A stretch of DNA of 64,000 nt. Origin: Mnemiopsis leidyi. Taxonomy: Eukaryota > Ctenophora > Tentaculata > Lobata > Bolinopsidae. Below, piece by piece: positions 24,040 through 35,556 of the stretch. The position numbers were made by a program, and so were the translations under genes. How positions within the stretch are numbered: position 1 is the stretch's first letter; the number at the start of each line of letters is the position of its first letter. Under the pieces are notes generated by a model, which saw nothing but the letters and a program-made list of their open reading frames with translations, made no database searches and was not told where the DNA came from. The DNA lies in assembly GCA_000226015.1 (NCBI GenBank), contig JH154060.1, positions 58,222 to 122,221 on the forward strand, written 5' to 3'.

Positions 24040-26341
24040 TCAAGCGTTACTGTCCTCAGAAGCAGTGTTCTTGTCAAGCTTCCCCTTAATTATTGCTCTA
24101 GTTTGTTCTTTATGCTGGTCTGAAATAACCTCATCCTCCTTGAACTTTTCGAAGGCTTTGTTAAACTTGCTTACGATAACAGTCATTGGGAGGGCCAGAT
24201 AGACCATGGATATGAATAGAAGACACGAGCCGACGATCTTGCCGAGGGCGGTGGAGGGAGTCATGTCGCCGTAACCCACTGTTGATATTGATACCACAGC
24301 CCACCTGCGGATTGTTCGTCATGTTAGATCTTCTGGTAAAAATCTTTTGGATACAAAAGTGTAATTAGCAATGAAGACACTTTAACTGGAAAAACTAATC
24401 AGTACTATGGTGACCAGGGGAACTTCATTAAACACCCCTCAACCCCTTACCAGCAGGCATGGAGTATTGAGTCGAAGCCGTTGTCCTTCTCCCCCTCTAT
24501 GTAATACATGACAGTTCCGAACGTCAGGACTCCCATCAGCCATATTATCAGCAGGAGCGTCAATTCACTTAGACAATCTTTTATTACCTGGGTAAATTCA
24601 TTCAAATTTCTTATTATTCCTGATAAGCCTGGTGATTATTCGTCATCGCGATTGAAGTCATAATGATTAGGTTATAGTGCTGTGTCAAGCTTTCATAAAC
24701 ACATGGTAAGACAGCACTTATAACTTATAAGTAATTGCTATGTGAAGCTTTCATAAACACATGGTAACACAGCACTTATAACTTATAAGTAATTGCTATG
24801 TAAAGCTTGCGGGAAATATTTGTCTCGTGATCGTGCCCGACTGCCTTAGTGCCTTATTCCTTTGTTGCAATTTTTCGCGTTTTATTATTAAAATGTTATT
24901 GCGGGTACTCTACCCATATTTGATGTGGACAAAGAATTGATAGCTGTATTGCGTGTTACGAAGTTATGCGAATCATTTTACATTATTCTTCATAACGAAT
25001 AACTTACCCTGCCCATGAGAATGAGGCGTTTGCTGTGCCTGATGAGCTTCATAACCCTCATGATTCGGAATATCCTTAAAACTTTGAAGGTGGTCAAGGC
25101 GCTCCCCTGAACAAGTTGACCGACAGCCAGCTCAAGATAAAATGGCATGATCGCCAAGAAATCCAAAATGTTCAATGGCGTTTTGACAAAGTCACAAAAG
25201 CTTGGACATATGAATAGTCTTATGAGAAAGTCAAAGGTGAAGAACGCAACGCAGATTGTGTCAACGACTGAGAACGCTTTCTGGTTTTCTTCACCTTCCA
25301 AATCCGGCATGCTCTCCAGAATTACAGTCAATATGGACACCAGAATGATAAGCACGTCCAAAATGGCCCAAATTCTGGAGTATACACTCGATTCAGGGCT
25401 CTCCAGAAACTCCCAGACTCGCCATCGGAGCGCCTGAAACCTCGTCTGTGGTTCCAATAGTCCATCTTCAGCTAACTTTCCCAGTGGTGCGGAAGGAGAT
25501 ATTGGTGTGCGGTACTGTATCTTGTAGAAGTCGAGTTCCTCCAAGTGTATCTCCTTGGGGACGGAATTAGGCACGTAGACTACACCTCCGCTCTGATAAT
25601 AGTACAAGATGGCGGGGAAGGACATTTGGTTCCGGTCTAAGAAGTACTCCTTCTTCTTCGGGTTGAAGTAACGAGCAAACAGTGTTTTGTTGCCCATCAA
25701 GGTCTGGGGAAACTGTTCCAGTGTCGTACTGTACGTCTGAAAAGGACAGTTGATGAGTATGATGAAATTGGGACTTTCTGTTTGCTTCCTACCTCATGGT
25801 TTCGTTGCTATAGTAATGATACCAAGGCATCACATTTTTTAAGGTTTTACCATTTTACCCGTTGGCATTGACATCTTGAAGTTTGGGTAGTGGTCAAAAC
25901 TTTTACTGCCTAGCCTTGAAAATTTAAATAATTGGCAAAAGTGGTCGTCAATAATGTTAACCATAGTTTACAATGAAAATCCGGACTTTTTTCCTGAAAT
26001 CCTGATTTAAAAGGCCAAACTCAGCGTGAAAATAGAAACTAAAATTATCCGCAAAAATACCTCAAATCGCTTTCCAGCGACGTTGATGACGATAACATCA
26101 CCCGTGGGTGGAGGTCCATCTTCCTGCACGTGTAGGGGTATGTGGTTGGAGTNNNNNNNNNNACGTTGATGACGATAACATCACCCGTGGGTGGAGGTCC
26201 ATCTTCCTGCACGTGTAGGGGTATGTGGTTGGAGTGAAAACTGTTCTCCGGGGTGCCGCTCAGTGGCCGACCGATAAGCGTCGTCCCATCTCTGTTATCC
26301 TCCTGTGTTGCCGCAGAAATAAGGGTGAAGTTAACAGCCAT
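24040..26341 (-). CDS. Voltage-gated potassium channel, Kv1/Shaker type
   Basis: Four exons, minus strand: 26061-26341, 25008-25736, 24451-24587, 24040-24304. With the 83-bp assembly duplication in exon 1 collapsed, they give 442 residues. Start is the ATG at 26341. The N-terminal T1 tetramerisation domain has Shaker-type RYFNPKKKEYFLDRN and AILYYYQSGG and lacks the zinc cysteines of Kv2-4. S1-S3 follow, then S4 (KVLRIFRIMRVMKLIRHSK: first charge Lys, then Arg, Arg, Arg, Lys, Arg), S5 in exon 3, the pore helix split by the last intron (ACW/WAVV), the filter TVGYGD, and S6. The S6 gate reads LALPMTVIV where Shaker has PVP. The C-tail is short and ends SEDSNA without the usual PDZ ligand. Function: voltage-opened K+ efflux at the plasma membrane. 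Confidence 0.93.
24681..24808 (+). repeat. 58-bp tandem duplication in a channel intron
   Basis: Two nearly identical 58-bp units (24687-24744 and 24745-24802), each carrying AAGCTTTCATAAACACATGG, followed by the first bases of a third. They lie in the intron between the S1-S4 exon and the S5 exon. Confidence 0.85.
26080..26235. other. Assembly duplication around a gap
   Basis: The 73 bases at 26080-26152 recur exactly at 26163-26235, separated only by ten Ns. Both copies lie in exon 1 of the potassium channel. Exon 1 as assembled is 281 bases and breaks frame. Removing one copy plus the Ns gives 198 bases, which splices in frame into exon 2, so this is an assembly artefact and not biology. 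Confidence 0.92.
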
Positions 26342-26950
26342 CTCATCCTCTGAGGAGGCGACCCTAAATTAAGAAGTTTTTGTAACGGTCGACAGCGAGA
26401 AAGTATCTTGTAACCAGCGCGATTGCTGAAACTTATTAGCTGAATAACCATTAGATTCGGCGTTTTACTCTCCATTTATTCATGTCAGGCGAGAGTCCTG
26501 TAGCAGCTAACAATTAAGTGTGACAAAAACACTTAGCTGTGTACAAGATTTGTAGCTTGCTGGACAGCTGTAGCTGTTGCATTCACCACTGTGAGCTTTG
26601 ATCGCCTAATTTTACGTACGCAGTATTTACAATTCGTACGACATGATGATAAACCTCCCTGAAGAAAACTTGAATCGACGAATCGTGTGCTCGCCAAGTA
26701 AGAACATTAATCAAACCCCATGGCAATGGTGTCCAAATAATCAAAAAATAACCAAGCTTTGCTTTTGGTCTAGTATCCGTTATAAAAAATTTAACTCTGG
26801 TACAAAAATTAATAAATTACAAGACTACAACTGTATACATCAGCAAAAGGAAAAACATTTCACTCAAATAGTAAACCGATAGTACATCGATCAACATCGC
26901 ATGCGTCATCAGAGGTCCATTAAATCTAAGTACATACGTTAATTGGGGCG
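26342..26950. other. 5' flank of the potassium-channel gene
   Basis: An AG acceptor just upstream of the ATG (minus strand, AATTTAG near 26368) suggests a 5' untranslated exon further right. No coding sequence is supported. Confidence 0.4.
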
Positions 26951-27268
26951 AAGTTCTTAAGTGGAGTTCCTTGGTGGACTTCTTAGGTTTATTTTTTAGG
27001 TGGAGCTCCTAGGTGGAGTTTCTAGGTGGAGTTTCTAGGTGGAGTTTCTAGGTAAAGTTCCTAGGTGGAGTTCCTAGGTGGAGCTCCTAGGTGGAGTTTC
27101 TAGGTGGAGTATCTAGGTGGAGTTCCTAGGTGGAGTTCCTAGGTGGAGTTCCTAGGTGGAGCTCCTAGGAGGAGTTCCTAGGTGGAGTTCCTAGGTGGAG
27201 TTCCTAGGTGGAGTTCCTAGGTGGAGTATCTAGGTGGAGCTCCTAGGTGGAGCTCCTAGGTGGAGTTC
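26951..27268 (+). repeat. 13-bp minisatellite
   Basis: About 24 copies of a 13-bp unit, consensus TAGGTGGAGTTCC, with point variants (GAGCTCC, GAGTTTC, GAGTATC). Many units create AvrII-like CCTAGG or SacI-like GAGCTC hexamers. Its period is not a multiple of three, so it is not coding. Confidence 0.95.
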
Positions 27269-28053
27269 CTGAGAAGCATCTTGTGTTCAAGCTGACTGTA
27301 CTAGCTTACTAGTGTCTAAACATACGACAGAGGCTTAATACTGATGTTTATACTACTAGTTGGCTGCGTGTCTGCTACCTACACAAAACGAATTATATAA
27401 ACTTAACACCGAAAAAAGCCAGCGGCCCCACTTGCACTGCCGGACACGCCATGCAAATTGCACATTTTTGTACTGTTTTTTTTGGTAATCAAATTGTCAA
27501 TTACACGGAATTTTGTGCTTGTACACTGGATAACACCGAACAATAATGGGAATATATAGTAATATAGTCGAGTAAATGTACTATACAGTAATATAGTCGA
27601 GTAAATGGAGCTGAAACTCCTGTCACATTACTCTCCGGAAACTTCAAAGGGCTGTCACGTCGAAACAATGATATGAACTCTTTGCGAAGTTGTAAAATTT
27701 CAAAATGCAATTAGGCTGGCAGGTCACCGTAGTTAGGATGCCACAGCTAGTGCGAGATTGTGCCTCAATTCTTAACTCCCATACTCGTATATTTTTATGA
27801 AAGTAATGTCACGCTAAATGAGAATTAATTAATTAATCATATCGATCATTAAATGACACTGATATGTAGGCGCATCATAATTCTAGGATCCTGGCTCATC
27901 ATTATATCAATATCAATGATCGAATTGTTACATAAACTAGTTGCGAATTAACGACAGAAATCATATTGCGGCAGAAATGGTTTTAAACAAAAAAGGGCAC
28001 ACAGTGAAAAAGGACACAGGGAAAACCATGAATGCATCGACACATCGACTGTG
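27269..28053. other. Intergenic stretch, nothing recognised
   Basis: AT-rich. It contains a short repeated motif (AATATAGTCGAGTAAATG at about 27561 and 27591) and no gene signal. Confidence 0.45.
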
Positions 28054-28805
28054 AACTGGCACTATGGCCATGGGACCAGCCCTACACAAATGCAAACTGC
28101 AGTAAAGCTTAGGAACCATAAAACCTAAGAAAAATATTTCAAATCGTAATATACATACATGGCACGTATTTTTAGATGACTGGAAACCATGCGGAGGCGA
28201 AGTTGTAACAATAACTTGACCTTTATGCTCAAAAAAGGACTGGAAATGCGTCATGCAGATACGAGATAATAACCGATTGATCACTGATAGACATGCAAGA
28301 AATTCGTGTGCTGTCATAGGGCCGGTAGCTCAATTGGTAGAGCACTCATCTAGACAATGCAGAGGTTGTCGGATCATACCCGACTCGGCACGGTGCCGGC
28401 CCATGAATTTTCTAAATTGACTATCAGTGGAAATCGTGTCCGTTCAAATATCTGCTCCGTACACATCATGTAGCTTGGTTGATCCTTCGGCCCACCCACA
28501 ACATAACACACCCGTTAACACTCAGTGCACACCTCTGGGAGTCGAGCTTGCTCGAAATGAGGACCTGAAAATGGCCCCCTCCCCACTTGAAACCACATTC
28601 AACTGGCACTATGGCCATGGGACCAGCCCTACACAAATGCAAACTGCAGTAAAGCTTAGGAACCATAAAACCTAAGAAAAATATTTCAAATCGTAATATA
28701 CATACATGGCACGTATTTTTAGATGACTGGAAACCATGCGGAGGCGAAGTTGTAACAATAACTTGACCTTTATGCTCAAAAAAGGACTGGAAATGCGTCA
28801 TGCAG
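28054..28805 (+). repeat. 205-bp perfect direct repeats flanking a 342-bp interior
   Basis: Bases 28054-28258 and 28601-28805 are identical by eye over 205 bp (both begin AACTGGCACTATGG and end GCGTCATGCAG). The interior carries a tRNA-derived SINE-like unit. Complete identity means either a very recent duplication or an assembly error. A short terminal-repeat retroelement relic is a further possibility, but I see no coding parts. Confidence 0.85.
28319..28600 (+). mobile_element. tRNA-derived SINE-like unit
   Basis: Starts with a tRNA-like head: acceptor-like GGCCGGTA, a box A match (TAGCTCAATTGG), D-stem GCTC/GAGC, then a box B-like T arm with GTCGG/CCGAC stem and seven-base loop. Nine extra bases (a small hairpin TCGGCACGG...) sit between the T arm and TGCCGGCC, and the anticodon stem pairs poorly, so it is not a working tRNA. 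A non-tRNA body follows. The 3' end is uncertain. Confidence 0.55.
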
Positions 28806-31800
28806 CCTTTTCAGTTTTGACGGTCAAATTCCAGACGCAGCTTTTTAAGCTAGAAGTAAACGATGCCCATACGCCAGTATTTAAAATTTTTGCATGTTGT
28901 TATCGAGAAGAAAGGACTTTGCGAGATAGCTGCGCTACTTGCTAGTAACCGCTGGGCACTAAAATATAACGCCAACACCAGATTAAATGTAACTAACTAC
29001 GGACACCCAGAATCCCAACTACAAGCATGAGCATAATGACAAGAAGTATTCAATGTTGATCAGCTTATACAACGTTCTATAGAACAACCTCATGGAACGG
29101 AGCAGTGTGATTGCTGGCATACTATCTGACTGGCAACAACAGATCCTCAGCTACCCTATAGTGCTATAGTGGGCTTTTGAACGCCTAACGAACATCATTT
29201 CTGGGACGGTATTCAATGATGATTCCTGGATTTTATGCGAACTTTTGTAGGGACTGATGGGCCGGAGAAGGTTGGTGGTCCAGCTGTTAAACCCACCAAA
29301 ATGCTTCTGGTTGGTGGGAATATTCAGATGGCGACAAGCAGGCAGGTTTAAGTCAAGATGGAGGTTTAAACAGAATCGTCGTAAATCCTGTTAAAAACAC
29401 GAGATATCGCATGCATGCGTCGTGCTCAATCCCCTTAACAATTACAGGAAGTTTTGGTTCAACATTAGGTTTTTACGATCAATTCTATTAAATCTCTCTT
29501 TGGTGGTACAGAAGCACGCATGTAGGTGTGAAATCTGCGGCACTGAATTAACCAACTGTGTTTTTCAAATAGCAGACTTGAACAAGTTCCGTGGGAAAAA
29601 ATGTTGAGAGTTCCGCTCTCAGACTAAATTTTTTATTGTCAAATAGATGAAATTACTGGATAAGTTAAGAACTGTAATGCTGGTTGTTTCAAAAGTAAAA
29701 AGCTCTCAAAAGGGCTTTCTCCTTTTCAAAAATCGCCAGTCGGATCGGGTTTCTCTTTACCGCCCTGTTTAAAAAAGTGGTGATAAAATGTCTCTTTTTG
29801 CCTTCGATACATCATGCAATCTTACTAATCCGATCAGATAGGATTTTTGTCGTTAGAATTTCTATCGGTTTTACTTTATACCATAGAATCTCCTTATTTT
29901 TACATTAAATTCGACATAAAATGCAGGTCAAGGTTCGTGAAACAACCTAAAACTTTAAAATGAAGCAAATTGAATACCCAGGCTATGCTAGACCCAACAC
30001 TTTAAAAAAGTAGTTTAGGTACAGTTACACCGACACTGACAACCCTTGACTCTTGAGTGCCGTGCAAATTTTGGAAAAGTAGCAGGTGTAAAAAGCAGGT
30101 TAACCCAAGGTGATGACAAAGCGATAAGGCAGTAAACAAGCCGGTTAAGACAGGGTCGTTCTGTTTAACTTTACAGAGACAACCCTCTATCTTTACCGGG
30201 CGGTGTGCAAGTAAAGATGATCACACAACAACACAGGTTACAGACTCGTCCTAGACGAGTGTAATTGTAGCGGGTTGAAGTAGGCAGACCAACAATAGGA
30301 TGGAAGTGTGACATCTCCGCCAATCCGCTCCCCTCCATCATATGCTAATCACGTAATTGGTTCTCTTTAATTACTGCCGCCGCAATTCCAGTGTAACCTG
30401 CCCATGGTTCTGAATGGTGATTTGGAAGTTCAAATTGGAGACCTTGGGAGAAATGATAATGACTAAATGGGTTTAAACGCAGTTTTGGTCTGGGTATAGA
30501 GCAATTGATGGCTTGCATTCCTGGGATATTCATACAAACATTACACAACAAAACTTACGAAACTGCCGTCCGCGCCCACGCCACTTTGAAAGAGTGTAGC
30601 TAATTGAAGGAGGAAAATGAAGTTTGTAGGTATGCTGGTATGTTGTATCCACAAACTAATCATGATCGGATCATGAAGACTTACTTTTAACTTCAGATAT
30701 GATTGAATGCTTTCATTATCGAGACAAAATTAGTTGCACACATCACGGGCTACAAGTACATTGCTGTACTGTTATTACAGTCTTGGGATTGGTGGAGGAA
30801 AGATCGCTAATTTTCATTTCATCAAGAATTTAAATAGCAATGGGAATTGCAGTTGAACCATGTACAATAGATTGTAGTGTACGTGAAATTGGAGATTGCG
30901 ATTTCAAAGTGAAGATTTATATGATATTGTATGGAAGACTTAGAACTATACAGAAATATACGACTGAAGTCTCACTAAGATTGCTTGGGTTGTAAATGTC
31001 AAAAACGCAATGAAATTTTAAACGACACAGAGAGAATTGCATAAAAGAGAACTGTAGGTTAACAGTCTTTCACTTTTTTTTCATCAAATCATCAATAATC
31101 CGATAAATTTTTTATGAGAACCTATGACAGCCCCATGACCAATAAATGCTGGCTTCATAAGATATCTATCTCAGTATTAAATCTCTGTAAGAGGTCGGTA
31201 TTCGTGGGGAGGTGTCTCAAATTTCAAACCCCATTTCTCTAAATGTAATGTTCCTACCTTTGTTTTTGGAGGTCAATCTGTATCCATTGGACCATTTGAG
31301 AGTATTTCACGACCCAGAACTAAGGCAGTGCCAATAAACTTTGAGAAATGAGGTGTTTTATCATCGAAAATTTGAGACTCTTTCCCACGAATACCGTTCT
31401 CTATTGTCATGAATATATTTTTGAGGCAGAGCAATCGGAATATCATGAGCACTTTTGTTAGCAGCTATCTACCTTTCAGGTTTTTACCGTGTCCCGTTAA
31501 CAGCTCAGTGATCAGAAGTCATCATGAATAGATATTCCGTCACGACTGGCTCAACAAAATAGAGAGGTAGAATTTGCCTCGAAAGAGAAAATTGACGAAG
31601 CAATGCAAGTGTTCCCGAAATGATGGTTAATGCGACTAAGAAAGCTATGAAATTGATATGTTCGTCTTAATTTTATGGCAATAGTACAAATAAAAGGTGT
31701 GCATTATGACAAACGTAAAAAGACACTTGGTGACATGCATGAATCAAAAGAAGAATTTCTTTGCCATATGGTGGGCATGTGCTTCATACATTTGCCTCGT

Positions 31801-31858
31801 GCAATTTAGATGTTATTTACTAACCAATTTAATAATTTCGTTAATTGCTCGGGGCGAA
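28806..31858. other. Intergenic stretch, no recognised gene
   Basis: AT-rich with short random ORFs only. No splice-bounded coding block, RNA gene or transposon end was recognised. Confidence 0.5.
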
Positions 31859-31872
31859 GTTGCCTTGGCAAC
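31859..31872. promoter_or_regulatory. Perfect RFX X-box palindrome
   Basis: GTTGCCTTGGCAAC fits the RFX consensus GTNRCC(N0-3)RGYAAC with both half-sites perfect and a 2-base spacer. In animals such boxes typically lie within about 150 bp upstream of cilium genes. Here it lies 72 bp before the ATG of a 98-residue ORF. One such match could occur by chance in a large genome. Confidence 0.5.
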
Positions 31873-31943
31873 GCGGCGGGAGATGTCGAACAAATGCGAC
31901 TCTGAAGTCTGAAATTTGTGCGATACGACCTTTTAGTCTGGTG

Positions 31944-32240
31944 ATGAAATTACCACTACCAACTGAAATTGCCAGCACCGAGACTGTCAATGTTTGGGAA
32001 ATGGGAGCACGCAGTTCTAGCGGTATAACTATGTTGCGTATTTGGACGTTTATTATTTGGATGTTTGTTTACTCACATGTGGTTAATCGGATAACGGAAT
32101 TTGGTATTTACTTTCATTCATTAAAGCAGATAACAAATGACGACCGGAATCATAGAATTGAAAGCACTGAACCAAGAAAACCAACCAAAATCAAAAGAAG
32201 GATATGGCAGGGCTTGCTGGCAAGAATAAGTCAAATTTAA
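31944..32240 (+). CDS. Small single-pass membrane ORF downstream of X-box
   Basis: A 98-residue ORF with a true ATG at 31944. A short N-terminal segment is followed by one strongly hydrophobic helix (MLRIWTFIIWMFVYSHVV, about residues 30-47) and a charged C-terminal half ending in a basic amphipathic stretch (KPTKIKRRIWQGLLARISQI). No introns are needed. No family is recognised. The upstream RFX box would suit a ciliary membrane peptide (inference). It may be a chance ORF. Confidence 0.3.
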   Translation: MKLPLPTEIASTETVNVWEMGARSSSGITMLRIWTFIIWMFVYSHVVNRITEFGIYFHSLKQITNDDRNHRIESTEPRKPTKIKRRIWQGLLARISQI

Positions 32241-33630
32241 TGCTAGTCATGGTGCAGGGGCTTCAATAAGGGCGGTGTACATTTAATTGATAATTGATTA
32301 GTTGGCTGTAAACGTTGATAGCCACTTCTTATCTGCATTCTGATTGGTTTTGAATTTTAGGCTTTAAGTTAAGAATACAAGCCACGACATTTCATTATTA
32401 ATATTTGTCAACTTTAACTGGTTAGTGGATATACCAAGCTCTATGTGGTTATCTGGATCTTTGTTTTCCTACCTTAAAATAAACCATAAAATTGGTACCA
32501 AAGAGCGATTGAAATTAAGAAAGCACAGCCGGATTCTGAATGAAAGATAGGCTGGCCGACAAGTGGATTCAAAATTGAAATTAAATGAACAAGAGATGTC
32601 TGATGAGACGTCCCTAAATAAATGCATCCCGACTTGACTGTTCCCAGCAACATACAAAGGTGTGTTTGAACCAGGCCATTGTCTTGTACTGCATTAATTA
32701 AAATATATTTGTAACAACCACCAATCTTCCTAGCTGCCGGTGCTAGACACATCAACTACGTAAGAACTCGACTGAAAAGCAAAATACCCCGACGCAGTGT
32801 CGACCTGCACTTGTTGGGTGTGACAGAGAGCTACATGACATTATTAGCTCTAATACAATATAATATATAGTATTTATATATAATACTATATAATACTATA
32901 TAAAATACTATATAATAATACTATATAGTATTTATATATAATAGCTATATCGCTATTTGATCGCGCAGTTCTCGGTGGCACCTAGCGCCAATATGTTTGG
33001 GTGACGAGCTTCACATTTGTTCCAGACAGTGCGACCGGTGTAATGTCAAACTTAGAAAACTATGCGGTCTAAGTTATTAAGTTAAGGTCAACGGCGATTC
33101 GTAAATCAAGGTAAATCAAGGTAAAGACCTAACTACTGCTTTCCAGATCGGCTATTTGATTGCACATGTCATCAACTTAATGCACAGCGTTTGAGATAAA
33201 CTTATGGGTCTGGTAATGATTGATAAAACACTTACAAATGTGCAAGTTGTTGAAAGTCGGACGAGCGAAGTCTTAACGAAATGGTTGGTAAAACTTGATA
33301 ATGTGATCTTGATGGATTCTTCTTGACTCAAATGAAATTCTTGGACTTGAGTTATTGTAACGCTCCAAATGTCAAATAAATCAAATCCAAGAGTTTTACA
33401 GGAACGAAACATTAAAATCCTTTTTCGAATTATCAGCTATTAAGGTACCTCGTGTAGGTACTATAAAACTGTCGACAAACAAAACCGCTGTATGACGCTT
33501 TAAATCAAGCTCAGCCGGAAGAACGTATCAGGATTAGGAATGTGCGGGATGAGCAAGCTTTAATCTTCATAATTAAGTGCTTTTGTAAATATGAAGCTGG
33601 CATCATTGATGTCGATATACAATCATTAAA
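32241..33630. other. Intergenic stretch with an AT palindromic block
   Basis: No gene recognised. It contains the AT-rich block at about 32858-32955, listed separately. Confidence 0.45.
32858..32955. repeat. AT-rich TATA/ATAC low-complexity palindromic block
   Basis: Repeated TAATACTATATA and TATAGTATTTATATATAAT motifs, which are largely reverse complements of each other, so the block can fold on itself. Such cruciform-forming AT repeats are common in intergenic DNA. Confidence 0.75.
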
Positions 33631-33740
33631 TACGTTACTTTGGTAGTGCATATACTAAACTTAGAACTATACAGAGCAGAGAAGATTAGCTGCATGGCTC
33701 CTGTGCAAGGATGATATGTAAATTAGTGAAGCGTTTCTCT
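33631..33740 (+). pseudogene. Decayed U6 snRNA copy
   Basis: Aligns along most of U6: CTTTGGTAGTGCATATACT against the 5' stem, TATACAGAG (the ACAGAG box), AAGATTAGC, TCCTGTGCAAGGATGA and GTGAAGCGTT at the 3' end. Two small insertions (after the ACAGAG box and within GCATGG) and many substitutions, mostly transitions, show it is not functional. There is no A-tail and no T-run terminator directly after it. It is a retro- or segmentally derived U6 pseudogene. Confidence 0.85.
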
Positions 33741-35556
33741 TAGCCGGCTGGGAGGTGTGATGGAAACATTCTCGCTTTCAACGCAGTTTATCCGGGATCG
33801 ACCTATAATAGGCCTGTTTATTCACCTTTATTTGAGTATTGATGTAGTACCTTAGTTTGGCGGTGATTAGGATTAACGTTGTCCTCAACTTTATGAAAAA
33901 GTCAGAACGGGAATCCGGAATACTGTCCTAAAATTTAAAATTTGAAAGGTCTAGATATTCTTTCGTAATGTTTTGTCGTTCTTCTGAAACTTTGTTATGC
34001 TACTTTCTGTTTAAACTATTATGACTATAATCAATAATCGTATCATGAAGGCTTAGACGATTTTGTCTCGACGACTCTTTATCTTTCTCGATATGTACTT
34101 TATTCCAAGAAATACTATAACGCCGCTCTGAATGAAGGCAAACTCTCAAGACAAAAATCTGCTGCAACAGTTTTTCGAAAAGAATCACATTCAAATCAAA
34201 GTGAAAGTGAACCTTTTTGAAAAACTCTCTCTCTTCAAATAGAGGGGAAATTAATTTCTGTGATTCGGACGGATATGATGAATTGGTGTTAGTCTTACTC
34301 ATTATTCTTATTATTTTAAACAATACTAAAACAAATGTGGCTGTAACTCACAAGACAATTTCAATTTTTGCAGCCTTGCGGAAACACTTAAAGTACAACT
34401 GTAAACAAGACTATTGACTGAAGAGCCAAGGGAAAAGCCCTCCTCAGAGGAGTCAAATAAATTTAACTTTTCAAAAATCTAAGGCAGCTGTAAATTCCTG
34501 ACGGGATTCTTCAAGCATATTTAAAATATCTGAATGCCTACAGACAGTAAGAAACGGTATAGGAACCAGAGCATGCGTCACTGAATCCTTCTTACTGTGT
34601 AATCTAACGCATTGTCTCCAGCTTTTCGAGGCTAAAGATGTGCAAGACCTTTAAAAAGGAGAACTTTAAAAACTTGTTTAATGCAAAGCGACTCCTGCAA
34701 GGCCTGGCACAGAAAACTTTTCCAAATCGACTGGAGAAGACCTCTAAAGTTAAATTGTCAGGCAAAGTTCGGGTCCACAGGTTAAACTAGGTTTAATATT
34801 TAAATCTGGACAGCATAACCGTACTGTGACATCACTAAAAACCTAGCAGGAAGTCCAAGTTAAACATGCAGTGCTAAAACATCTCGCAAATAGTTTTCCA
34901 GATAAACTTTGTGCCAATTATATTCCACCGGGCTTGATAGAATTTATGTGCACTTCAACGCAGTCTAGCGTAAACTCTAATTTTATTAGAGCCTACAGGT
35001 AGTACTAGTAAATCATAGCTTCCACGCTTCCTCGTCTAAATTACACTACCGTCATACCGTTAACAACAGTCAACAGATGATAAGTAACATGTGTCCCTTA
35101 TCGATTAAGACTGGATTATCACTTATTCTAGTCAGGTGTTCCCAAAAGTGTAGCCAGAAAGTCGCCATGATCAACTTGCAGCCCATCTAAAGAACAGTGC
35201 TGACTGTTTCAAGTCTGTCGCGATAAACACTGAGATTTGGTGCCCTGTAGAGGAAGTAGTTACTCTTTCATAGCACAGGAAAAGGAAACAATGAGAAATC
35301 GTAAAATAACAAAACATGACGCCTAGAATATCCTTAATTTTTCGTTTTCTTACAAACTTGCTTTCAATTTCATCTATCAAATTGTACAATTACTAGTAAT
35401 TAATTAACTTTTGTTTGCTTGATAAAGATTATCATTTGAGCGCTAAAGCCAATTTTACTGTTTTTAAATTTGATTGCCGTATCATGGCCTGATTTTAGAC
35501 GATATTACGAAGGTTTCATTCTTCAAAATCAAAAGCTTGTCAATTAAGTTAAAACC
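33741..35556. other. Intergenic stretch, no recognised gene
   Basis: Short overlapping ORFs on both strands near 34000-34420 have no family signal and poor codon character. Nothing supported. Confidence 0.45.

Noticed and set aside
26951-27268. CRISPR-like array
   Set aside because: Adjacent 13-bp units without spacers in an animal genome; an ordinary minisatellite.
28319-28402. Functional tRNA gene
   Set aside because: Box A and T arm are good, but nine extra bases separate the T arm from the acceptor strand and the anticodon stem does not pair; better explained as a SINE head.
28054-28805. Miniature LTR-type element as the main reading of the direct repeats
   Set aside because: No coding parts, no convincing primer-binding site and no target duplication seen; tandem duplication or assembly error explains it as well.
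30941-30965. Second U6 fragment (AGAACTATACAGA)
   Set aside because: Only 13 bases match with no further U6 similarity on either side; a chance match.
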